From Dehalococcoidales bacterium (GTDB lineage: Bacteria > Chloroflexota > Dehalococcoidia > Dehalococcoidales > Fen-1064), in contig JAQTPO010000014.1 in assembly GCA_028712845.1 (NCBI GenBank), forward strand, positions 1 through 22,925: 22,925 nt of DNA, written 5' to 3'. The translations under genes and the position numbers were made by a program. Shown in pieces: positions 13,301 through 20,969 of this stretch. The notes below the pieces were generated by a model, which ran no database searches, was not told where the DNA came from, and worked only from the letters and a program-made list of their open reading frames with translations. Each line of letters opens with the position of its first letter. The first letter of the stretch is position 1.

Positions 13301-15893
13301 CATTTCCCTCCTGGTTGTCCAAGGGCAGAGAAAACTTAAAGTGATTACCGTCTTTCCCGGTCTCTACCCATATCTTTCCGCCGTGTAACTGTACCAGCTT
13401 TTTACATACAAAAAGCCCCAGCCCTAGCCCTCCGCCGCTCTTATGCCGCCCCCGCTGGTAAGGGGTAAAAATCATTTCTAATTCACCGGGCGTGAGGGGT
13501 TGGGCGCCATTACCCATTTCTATTATAGCATGATTATTGATACGGTAAGCTTTTAATACGAGAGAATCGCCCGGGGGACCATACTTGATTGCGTTGGTCA
13601 GCAGGTTGAGCAACACCTGCATTAACCGGTCCGGGTCTCCCTTTATTGGGCCAATCGCAGGCTCTATCTCAACTTTGATAGTTTGGTTTTTATTGAGCAG
13701 CATCGCCATAACCTGGGCAACTGCGTCATTGGTCAGATGATTAATGTCTAAGTACTCCAGGTTCAAGGCAGTTCCGGTATGCTGGAGTTTGGTAAATTGA
13801 ACCAGTTCGGTGATTCTCCTATCCAGATTGCGGACAGCTACATCCATATTGGCAGCCAGGTCGCTGAGTACCGAATTGTCTGAATGTAGTTCTTCTTTGA
13901 GCAATTCCGATGATGCCATCATTGCGGTCAAGGGAGTTTTCACCTCGTGAATGAGGGCATCAACAAATTCAGCCCTTTCTTCAAATTCCTTTTGCAGATC
14001 TTCGCGGGCTTGCTTTTCCAGTTTATACAGGCGCGAGTTATCCACAGCGATGGCGAGCTGGAGTGCTATCTGCCGGAGTAGCCTCAGATTGTCCTCGCTG
14101 TAGGCTTGCGGCTTGACTGAGCCCAATGTGAAGTTACCCAGGACAGCACCTTTGGATCGGAGCGGCAGGCGCATGATAGAGCGAATCCCGATTTGAGCCA
14201 TGCCTGCGTTGTATTGGGAATCGCCGGTATCCAGATTCGGCTCATAGCTAACCTCTTCGATAAGCCGGGGGATGCCTGTGATTTGCTTTATTGCCTCTTC
14301 GCCCGCCTGATCCAGAGTTTTCTCTGTCCACACGAAAGCCAACTGGGGGGGCTCACTAACCTCTCCGCGCAAATTGATACTGACATAATCAATGTCAATA
14401 AAACCTTTTAATTCTTTAATGAGGTTGTTATATACCTTGTCCAGGTCAAGCTCTGATGATACAATCATGCCCAGATTAGTCAAAAAAGCCTGTTCAAGAT
14501 AGCGTTCGGTCTGCATCTTGTACAATCTTGCGTTGTCGAGAGTGGTTGCCATCTGCCGGGCTACCACGCGGAGCATCCTTATTTCTTCCAGCGAGTAATC
14601 CTGGTCTGATAATTTGCGTCCCATTATAATGATGCCGGTAAGATTTTCCCGGATCATAAGCGGCACCAGCAGTTCGGCATTAAGTTCGGTTAACAATTCT
14701 TTCTCGTGGGTAGTCAATCCCTGGAGTTGAGGCATTACTTTTATCTCGTGCCTTGTCATAATACTGGTATTTTCTTGCAGCCAAGAAGTCAAAGCGCCGT
14801 GGAACGGCAGGCTTATCGAACGGAGAGTCGCCTGTCCGATTACTGCAACCGGAACGTAGTTTTTCCCGTAAAGATCGGGTATCATCAACAGCACTTTATC
14901 AGTTTTCATGGCAGAGGCTACTGTCTCGACAAGGGCATCGGCGATGAAGGTGAAATCGGTAATTGTTTTGGTATTGTCCCCCAGCGTTTCCAGCGCCCGC
15001 AGGTAGTCGTACTTGCTGCGGTAAAAAAAACGGTCCAGCCGGTTTTGCAGCCAGTGAATCAATGGCTGTAATAACACGGCAATGATGATAATAACAGCGA
15101 TGGTATCCAGGTCTAATAATTGCCAATCACCGATACCTACCAGATAAGCAGTGTAAAGCAGTGCTACCACCAGACCGACCAATATTGCGGAGATTGTGGC
15201 ATATGCCATACTTCTGCGGATAACCAGGTGCATGTCCAGCAGATGGTATTTCAGAATTGCATAACTGCAAAAGAGCATGAAGAAAATATTACTGATTATC
15301 CCCAGGGGGTATAACGGAAAGCCGCGGGCTGCAAGCATGTCACTGAAGAGCCCCATAAGGCAAAGAGAAACGCCGATAGCGACGTAGATATAGCGGTTCC
15401 TTTCAATCGGCGATTCAGATTTCCAGTGAGCTCTAAGTAACTCAATGAGTCCGAGGACAACGATACCATAGAAAACAATACTGTAGGGAATGAACAGGGG
15501 ACCGCCGACGAAACCGTTTCCATACCACATCGGTTTCATCTCGATTAAAATCAGTTTGGTGGGGGCTAGCCCAATAGCCGCCACGGCAAAGCCGTAAGCC
15601 ACCAGAAGGCGCGCCTTAATCTTCGTGGCGCCGATAAGCAGCAGTACCGAATGATAGAACGAAACGGAGACAAAAGGCAGCACTGTGAATATGGCGATTT
15701 CCCAGGGCAGCGCATTTTCCAGAGGGCTCTTGCGCATAAAGAAAATGGTTAAAGCCCATAGGCTCATATTAACCAGGAAAAAGGCAAAAACGCGGTGCAG
15801 TGCGCTGTGCGGACGCTGTAGTATTACCAGTATTGCCAGGGCAACACCAAAGCCAAGCCCGATGAGGGGTAAAACCAGGTACAACACACCCAT
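13281..15893 (-). CDS. Membrane GAF-GAF sensor histidine kinase (HK2)
   Basis: 870 residues. The N-terminal ~285 are strongly hydrophobic with about eight or nine membrane helices and the linker YAILKYHLLDMHLVIRRSMAYA, as in multi-pass kinases of the ComP kind. Two GAF-like domains follow (about 305-450, ending MATTLDNARLYK, and about 470-620, ending LAIAVDNSRLYK), then the HisKA box ALIHEVKTPLTAM with His649, and the ATPase domain with N box MQVLLNLLTNAIKY and G2 box GGGLGLGLFVCKKL. The G1 box is unusual: EMGNGAQPL stands where DxGxG is expected, so the adenine-contacting Asp is Glu. It starts 9 bases after the GH3 stop with no visible ribosome site, which suggests translation by re-initiation. 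Its 3' end overlaps the response-regulator gene. Signal unknown. Confidence 0.93.
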   Translation of the reverse strand: MGVLYLVLPLIGLGFGVALAILVILQRPHSALHRVFAFFLVNMSLWALTIFFMRKSPLENALPWEIAIFTVLPFVSVSFYHSVLLLIGATKIKARLLVAYGFAVAAIGLAPTKLILIEMKPMWYGNGFVGGPLFIPYSIVFYGIVVLGLIELLRAHWKSESPIERNRYIYVAIGVSLCLMGLFSDMLAARGFPLYPLGIISNIFFMLFCSYAILKYHLLDMHLVIRRSMAYATISAILVGLVVALLYTAYLVGIGDWQLLDLDTIAVIIIIAVLLQPLIHWLQNRLDRFFYRSKYDYLRALETLGDNTKTITDFTFIADALVETVASAMKTDKVLLMIPDLYGKNYVPVAVIGQATLRSISLPFHGALTSWLQENTSIMTRHEIKVMPQLQGLTTHEKELLTELNAELLVPLMIRENLTGIIIMGRKLSDQDYSLEEIRMLRVVARQMATTLDNARLYKMQTERYLEQAFLTNLGMIVSSELDLDKVYNNLIKELKGFIDIDYVSINLRGEVSEPPQLAFVWTEKTLDQAGEEAIKQITGIPRLIEEVSYEPNLDTGDSQYNAGMAQIGIRSIMRLPLRSKGAVLGNFTLGSVKPQAYSEDNLRLLRQIALQLAIAVDNSRLYKLEKQAREDLQKEFEERAEFVDALIHEVKTPLTAMMASSELLKEELHSDNSVLSDLAANMDVAVRNLDRRITELVQFTKLQHTGTALNLEYLDINHLTNDAVAQVMAMLLNKNQTIKVEIEPAIGPIKGDPDRLMQVLLNLLTNAIKYGPPGDSLVLKAYRINNHAIIEMGNGAQPLTPGELEMIFTPYQRGRHKSGGGLGLGLFVCKKLVQLHGGKIWVETGKDGNHFKFSLPLDNQEGNDENPSH

Positions 15894-15902
15894 ACTATTC
15901 TA

Positions 15903-17516
15903 TTATAATCTATCACTTATTTGTAGCAAGTCGCTAATCATGGTATCGGAGGGATTGATATGCAGCGGCTTAAGATGGGCGATATCAAAGCCGGCCTCCT
16001 GTTTTTTCCTGGTGTACTCGCGGAAAGTGCCGCTGTTTAAGAGAGTAACTTTTATTGGCGTCATGCCGATCATGCTCCTTAAATCGCGGTAATCTTTGCG
16101 CATCTTGATTAGCTCGTCGTCAATCATTTTTGCGATTTGTGAATTATTGTAGCCGTTTTGGTTCACTTCCAAATAAATGTGTAGCACTGGTTCTTCTTTG
16201 TTGGATTCTTTCCGTATGGTCCAATCTTCATAAGGGAGTTTTGTCCCCTGTATTGCAGCCCATAATTCTTTCTCGTCAAGGCGAACAAAGCCGGATATAT
16301 CGATAAGGTCATCTGCCCGCCTCTGGAAAGTTATCTGCGGAAGTGTCGAGCCCGTTTCCTTATCGCCGATGGTTGTTACCTTAACCAGGTCTCCGATGCG
16401 GTATCTAACCAACGGTCCACCATGAAAATTCGTCACGACGATTTCATATATTCTGCCCGCTTCGAGTTCGTCTATCAAAACCGTGGACGGCTTGTAATGC
16501 TTGTCCTTTTCATTCTTGAGCATCTCTTCCTCAGGAATGAACTCATAGAAGTTAGAATATGGCACGAGAGTCATGCCTTTTTTATTCCAGCTTTGCATTG
16601 CAATAAAGCACGTTTCAGTGGCAACATAGACATCCAGCGGCTTGACGCCCCAGTAATTAGCAATCTCTTCCTGATAAATGCTCGTGTCGGTGCCCCCGCA
16701 GACAAGACCCTTCACCTTCCATATATCTTTAGGCAGAATCGGTCTTTTGGAAATTCTCGCATTCAGTATCGCGTTCAAGAGGCGCAGGATAGCCATCGGA
16801 TGCAGAGAACCCGGAGAAAGCTTTGCACTGTTGCCGAGCTGGCTGAAACCCTTGCCGATTTTAGCCAGTACTACTGCCAGAGACGCCGAATAATCAATGC
16901 CCGTCCGCAATGCGGTGTGGAATCCTTGTTCAATTCTTTCGTGGAACTCCATGGCTTCGGCCTCATCAAGCGGAGGGATAGCCCGGTAGGACATGCGCTC
17001 GGCGGCAACGTACCCCATTACTCCCGTAGTATAAGGGACGGGCGGTAAATTAAGGACTACTCTGGCTCCGGGATGCAGGCGCACTTCACCGCGGCGGCTG
17101 GCGGAAGAAAGGATAAATGCCGACAGGGTATCATCAGCCAGTCTTTCAAGGTTACCCTGGGTATAAGGTATCCACTTGATCAAGCCAGTGCGTCCTGAGG
17201 TATGAGCCCATAGAGTTGGCTTGGCTGCCAGCATGCTGTCATTCTTTTCACCAAGACAAGGCTGGTAATCGTCATAGGTGGTGAAAGGAACATATTTGCG
17301 GAAATCGTGCAGGTTCTCAAGTTTATGATTGCCAAGGATTTTTTTACCCAGCTCCGAGTTCTTTATTAGCTCGATTTCATCCATCAGCAGGGACTTTTGT
17401 ATCACCATGAATTCGTCGATGGATAAATCCAGAAATCCGCAGTACTTCATCCAGAGATTTCCATCATCCCATTTCTCGAAGAGTTCATCTTTTTTGATAA
17501 AAGGAAATCGGTACAT
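15903..17516 (-). CDS. GH3-family acyl-adenylating (amide synthetase-like) enzyme
   Basis: 537 residues of the adenylate-forming superfamily, closest in motifs and length to the GH3 family, whose plant members join amino acids to auxin, jasmonate or other acids through an acyl-AMP. Visible motifs: ATP/phosphate loop AHTSGRTGLIKWIPYT (105-119), YVATE (297-301, the Y-x-x-S/T-E adenine motif), VVTNFHGGPLVRYRIGDLVKV (YRIGD 372-376) and FQRRADDLIDISGF. PaaK-type phenylacetate-CoA ligases share such motifs but are about 100 residues shorter. No signal peptide or membrane segment, so cytosolic. AGGGAGA precedes ATG 17516. It is the first gene of a tight operon with HK2 and the OmpR-type regulator. 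Bacterial GH3 substrates are largely unknown; a signal-modifying role is suggested only by the neighbours. Confidence 0.85.
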   Translation of the reverse strand: MYRFPFIKKDELFEKWDDGNLWMKYCGFLDLSIDEFMVIQKSLLMDEIELIKNSELGKKILGNHKLENLHDFRKYVPFTTYDDYQPCLGEKNDSMLAAKPTLWAHTSGRTGLIKWIPYTQGNLERLADDTLSAFILSSASRRGEVRLHPGARVVLNLPPVPYTTGVMGYVAAERMSYRAIPPLDEAEAMEFHERIEQGFHTALRTGIDYSASLAVVLAKIGKGFSQLGNSAKLSPGSLHPMAILRLLNAILNARISKRPILPKDIWKVKGLVCGGTDTSIYQEEIANYWGVKPLDVYVATETCFIAMQSWNKKGMTLVPYSNFYEFIPEEEMLKNEKDKHYKPSTVLIDELEAGRIYEIVVTNFHGGPLVRYRIGDLVKVTTIGDKETGSTLPQITFQRRADDLIDISGFVRLDEKELWAAIQGTKLPYEDWTIRKESNKEEPVLHIYLEVNQNGYNNSQIAKMIDDELIKMRKDYRDLRSMIGMTPIKVTLLNSGTFREYTRKKQEAGFDIAHLKPLHINPSDTMISDLLQISDRL

Positions 17517-17575
17517 ATTTTCTCCCTATCACCGGCCTGGTCATGCCGCCAGAGTCTGTCAATTTCAGAAACGAG

Positions 17576-17607
17576 TTTGGTGAGGGCATCCCGGCGCCCT
17601 CACCAAA
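17576..17607 (-). terminator. Perfect 12-bp stem hairpin after secreted protein 2
   Basis: TTTGGTGAGGGC (17576-17587) and GCCCTCACCAAA (17596-17607) form a perfect 12-pair stem with an 8-base loop. It starts 36 bases past the stop of secreted protein 2 and 60 bases before the GH3 start. No T-run follows on the minus strand, so it may be a poor terminator, an attenuator or a 3'-end stabiliser. A perfect 12-bp palindrome (GGATAATTATCC, 17617-17628) lies between it and the stop codon. Confidence 0.5.
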
Positions 17608-17642
17608 AGATAAGCTGGATAATTATCCGGAACAGAAGCTGG

Positions 17643-18494
17643 TTATTTTCGCTTGTTGTTCAGCCAGTTCTTGATTCCTTCTTTAATCGTCTTAGATTCT
17701 ACTTGGGGCAAGCGGATGCGTGATATAGCACGGAAGCTGGTCACAATTATCCCTCCGCTGAGGTTGTAAACGTGCTGATTGGGATAAACACTCAGGATAA
17801 TTGATTTGTTAGCCTCCGGTTTAAATGTGGCGGTGCCGTGAATCGCAGCGTAATTGCCCGTACCGGATTCCACTGTAACCTTGCCGCTGAAGCTTGCTCC
17901 CAGTGTTTTCGGCAGGAGGGGCAGCGCGGTGCCATAAGCCGCCGTGAGTTCTGCTATCGGGACAGAAGACAGGTCTGGTATGCCGTAATACTGCGCGAAG
18001 AAAGCCCCGACCGGAATGCCCACTTGCTGGCACCATCCGGCAACCTCGTTAAACGTGTAAGTCTCTTTGATTGAAGCATCGGAAGTACCATCAGCCAGGA
18101 GATATACGGTACCCTGTGCTGTCCCGATGGTTACTATGCCATGGATTGAACCGGACTGTATCGTGTCCAGGACACCGCTATAAGTAAAAACAAACTGGCC
18201 GGTAGCATCACCGCTGACCGTGCCATAGATGCTCCGGCTGTCCACAATCCATCCCACCACAGCAGGCGCCCCATCCACGATGTCATATATCGGCCAGGAA
18301 TTGGCATTTGCCGGGTTTGCTTGAGGCCATGGGGCAGTGCTGACGCCGGGCTGGTCTATGGATTGCGGTGTCAATTTCAATTCGAATCGTTGGGGAGGAG
18401 CAGCAGGACGCAGGTCTTTCGCCATCGTAGCGGTCGGTATCGCCACCGCTATCATCACGGCTATTGTCAGACAAATGAATATCAGGCGTTTCAT
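17643..18494 (-). CDS. Secreted beta-rich protein 2 (paralogue of the 11183-11734 product)
   Basis: 283 residues. Signal peptide MKRLIFICLTIAVMIAVAI ending TATMA (about residue 25), then a Pro/Ala-rich segment (30-66) and a Gly/Ser/Thr-rich, beta-type body. W82-G119 (GWIVDSRSIYGTVSGDATGQ, FTY, SIHG) aligns with the secreted protein at 11183-11734, as does FSGKVTVESGTGNYAAIHGTATF. It is 100 residues longer: it has an insert around 140-195 (WCQQVGIPVGAFFAQYYGIPDL) and a basic C-terminal tail ending NWLNNKRK. AAGGAGGG lies just before ATG 18494. It is upstream of the GH3 operon on the same strand but separated by 126 bases with a hairpin. Its own promoter region has two perfect 11-bp repeats and TATAAT. 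Function unknown; possibly an extracellular ligand-binding or surface protein. Confidence 0.83.
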   Translation of the reverse strand: MKRLIFICLTIAVMIAVAIPTATMAKDLRPAAPPQRFELKLTPQSIDQPGVSTAPWPQANPANANSWPIYDIVDGAPAVVGWIVDSRSIYGTVSGDATGQFVFTYSGVLDTIQSGSIHGIVTIGTAQGTVYLLADGTSDASIKETYTFNEVAGWCQQVGIPVGAFFAQYYGIPDLSSVPIAELTAAYGTALPLLPKTLGASFSGKVTVESGTGNYAAIHGTATFKPEANKSIILSVYPNQHVYNLSGGIIVTSFRAISRIRLPQVESKTIKEGIKNWLNNKRK

Positions 18495-18939
18495 TATCCC
18501 TCCTTATCGGGTGCTTTCCGGGTATCTCGATTTCACGGCTGTTTCAAATTTAATAGTACACTGGTAATAGGTCTTTAGTACCGGAATTATTGTTGGATTA
18601 TATCCCAGGTAAGAAGAGTGTGCAGTAGGTTTATGGTTTGGTTTGGTAGAGATTTGGTAGAGATTCCGTGGGGAAAACCCGGTTCAGGCTGCTCTATGAT
18701 AGAGTTTTTCAGGGAATATCTGAACAAGTTTCTCTTTACTCCCTGACCTGAAGCGCCCGGTTTCCTAGGTTCATTCCATACTGAACACTCCGATGATAAC
18801 GCAATGGGAAGTTTAACAATAAGCTTTATCGTCGGGATCAATGGTAATGAAGGATAATACCCTTGCTTATCACCGGTTTAAAGTGCGATGATATTATTGT
18901 CATCACTTTGTTAGCAAATCGTTATGGTTAAGTAAAAAT
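18495..18939. other. Divergent regulatory region between secreted protein 2 and HK3
   Basis: 445 bases without a supported gene; an 84-codon minus frame at 18587-18841 covers the repeats and looks spurious. It contains operator B, a TATAAT for secreted protein 2, and a 13-base dyad CTCTATGATAGAG (18692-18704) followed by TTTTT. Upstream of HK3 there is a modest pair TTGTCA and CGTTAT with 17-base spacing. Confidence 0.5.
18597..18662 (-). promoter_or_regulatory. Operator B: two perfect 11-bp repeats and TATAAT upstream of secreted protein 2
   Basis: On the minus strand TCTCTACCAAA occurs twice in tandem (18663-18653 and 18652-18642), an exact 11-bp period, followed by looser CCAAACCATAA. A consensus TATAAT lies at 18602-18597. 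The gene starts at 18494. The word TCTACCAAA is identical to that in the first unit of operator A. The repeat-to-TATAAT distance is longer by 22 bases than in operator A, two repeat units, so further weak units could lie between. Confidence 0.55.
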
Positions 18940-20715
18940 ATGTATTATTATTTTTACCAGTGGTCAATGGTATTTTCCTTGCTGGCCTCGCTGTTCGTAA
19001 TGATAATGGCGTGGAGACGCCGCCAGATCCCCGGAGCGTCAGCAATGGTGGCGCTAGCCGCGGCAACTTTTATCTGGACGCTGGGTTTCCATATTGAAAC
19101 TAACGTGCAAATCCTAGAGCGTCAACTGTTTTTCAATAGTATCGGCTACCTCGGCGTATGGAGTGTGCCGGTAGCCTGGTTCATTTTCGCCCGGCACTAT
19201 ACCACTGGTAGCCGACGGTTAACCTGGAGATTGTTGCTTCTTTGCGTTATTCCTCTGCTGGGTATTGCAATGGTCTGGAGCAACAGCTGGCATCATCTCA
19301 TGTGGTCCGGCGAGCATTTAGTTACTTCCGGTCCGTTTATCGTGACCGCCCGGACTTACGGGACTATTTTCTGGATAGCCTATGCTTATTCTTACGTATT
19401 ATTGTTTGCCGGTACGATAATCCTGGCGCGGAGGCTGTTTATTGGCGTACCGCTGTATTTGGGGCAAGCCGTTTCCTTGATAATCGCAGTCGCATTGCCT
19501 GTCATATGGAACGTTATCTATGTTTTCAACATAGGTCCATTTGCGGGCAAAGACTTGACTCCCGTGATGTTGTCAATTTCTGGTATATTCATTATTTTTG
19601 GCTTTATGCGCTTCCAATTGCTTGCCGCGGTGCCTTTTGCCCGCGAACTTGTCATCGAAAGGCTGAGCGAAGGAGTGCTGGCTTTTGATATAAACCGTCA
19701 CCTGTTGGACGCCAATCCGGCAGCTCTCAAGATATTCAGAGTAAATAAGAGCATCATTGGAAAGACGATAGAAGATTTATCTCCCCTGTCCTCCGTATTG
19801 ACAAGGCTATCATCGGCGCCCACTGCTGCTATTGAGTTATCACTCATTGTGTCAGGAGAGAAGCGTTTCTATGAATTGTACACGGAACCGATACGTGATA
19901 ATAGTGGACGGCAATTAGGATGGCTGGCGATTCTACATGATGTCACCGAACGCAAACTAACACAACAGAACTTGCAGAACTTGTATGAGCGGGAAAAAAC
20001 TCTCCGCCAGAGTCTGGAAGAGGAAACTAAAAAAAGGGCGGATTTCACACGGGCTCTTGTTCACGAATTGATGACGCCGCTAACTGCGATAGTCGCTTCG
20101 AGTGAGATACTGGCGGATAAATCTGACGATGAAGTCTGGACAGAATTAGTGAAGAATGTCCAGTGGAGCTCCCTGCTACTTAAAAATCGCATTAGTGAAC
20201 TCCTGGATTTATCAAAGGGAGAGATGGGGATGCTCCGCATCAGGCCAGCCATGGTAAACCTGAAGGTATTACTTGACCAGATAGCCAGGAATATGGCTCC
20301 GATACTGGATAAGCATAAGCAATCACTGTATATTAGAATGCCGGATTTATTGCCGGAAGTCTACGGTGATAAAGAACGGCTGTCACAAATTCTTTTAAAC
20401 TTGATTGATAATGCGTCTAAGTACAGTGAGGATGGTGGGAATATTACCTTGAAAGTAGAAGGCAACAAAGATAATGTAGTTGTTTCTGTTCAGGATTCAG
20501 GAATCGGTATCAGTCCAGAAGAGCAAAAGCTACTGTTCAGTCCCTATTCTCGTCTGGCAGACGACAAAAGAAAAGTAGGCGGTATTGGGCTTGGTCTGGC
20601 GATTAGTAAAATGCTGGTGGAACTTCACGGCGGGCAGATATGGATTGAAAGCGAAAAAGGCAGAGGGAGCACTTTTTCGTTTACATTGCCGCTAAAGTCT
20701 GATTCCCGGACTTAA
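18940..20715 (+). CDS. 7TM-PAS sensor histidine kinase (HK3)
   Basis: 591 residues. The first ~225 contain about seven membrane helices of the kind found in N-terminal 7TM histidine kinases (MYYYFYQWSMVFSLLASLF ... ILERQLFFNSIGYLGVWSVPVAWFIFA). A PAS domain follows (about 235-340: LSEGVLAFDINRHLLDANPAALKIF, ending GWLAILHDVTERK), then a short coiled stretch, the HisKA box ALVHELMTPLTAI with His375, and an intact ATPase domain: N box SQILLNLIDNASKY, G1 QDSGIGI, G2 GGIGLGLAI. The C-terminal half is close to that of HK1, so the two are paralogues with different sensors. No regulator gene adjoins it. ATG 18940 has no good ribosome site. It diverges from secreted protein 2, sharing the 445-base regulatory region. 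Confidence 0.93.
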   Translation: MYYYFYQWSMVFSLLASLFVMIMAWRRRQIPGASAMVALAAATFIWTLGFHIETNVQILERQLFFNSIGYLGVWSVPVAWFIFARHYTTGSRRLTWRLLLLCVIPLLGIAMVWSNSWHHLMWSGEHLVTSGPFIVTARTYGTIFWIAYAYSYVLLFAGTIILARRLFIGVPLYLGQAVSLIIAVALPVIWNVIYVFNIGPFAGKDLTPVMLSISGIFIIFGFMRFQLLAAVPFARELVIERLSEGVLAFDINRHLLDANPAALKIFRVNKSIIGKTIEDLSPLSSVLTRLSSAPTAAIELSLIVSGEKRFYELYTEPIRDNSGRQLGWLAILHDVTERKLTQQNLQNLYEREKTLRQSLEEETKKRADFTRALVHELMTPLTAIVASSEILADKSDDEVWTELVKNVQWSSLLLKNRISELLDLSKGEMGMLRIRPAMVNLKVLLDQIARNMAPILDKHKQSLYIRMPDLLPEVYGDKERLSQILLNLIDNASKYSEDGGNITLKVEGNKDNVVVSVQDSGIGISPEEQKLLFSPYSRLADDKRKVGGIGLGLAISKMLVELHGGQIWIESEKGRGSTFSFTLPLKSDSRT

Positions 20716-20724
20716 TTTAGCCAG

Positions 20725-20755
20725 AATTGTGCTGGGGATAAATGCACGGAATTTT
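20725..20755 (+). terminator. Possible weak terminator after HK3
   Basis: AATTGTGC (20725-20732) can pair with GCAC (20744-20747) and, past two unpaired G, AATT (20750-20753), followed by TT. The stem is short and the T-run poor. It lies 10 bases after the HK3 stop. Confidence 0.25.
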
Positions 20756-20969
20756 AAATTCTGCCCACTGCTAATTATCAATACCATCCGCGTTTCCGGT
20801 ATAGATTGACTTTGCGCCGCCTCCCGATACCCCCGGTTCTCCTGCCATCCGGCATCAAGGTTGGTACGATAATCTGTTGGATTAAGAGACTGTTTAATGT
20901 TACCTAATAACGCATGCCTCGGCCGTTCTGGTGCGTAAAAGTATCATTTTCGGAATAGGCAGAAATGAA

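Noticed and set aside
18692..18709. CTCTATGATAGAG plus TTTTT as a terminator
   Set aside because: Stem too short and no transcript is expected to end there; kept only as a note in the intergenic entry.
18587..18841. 84-codon minus-strand ORF upstream of secreted protein 2
   Set aside because: Runs through the repeat operator and TATAAT region, has no ribosome site or motif.
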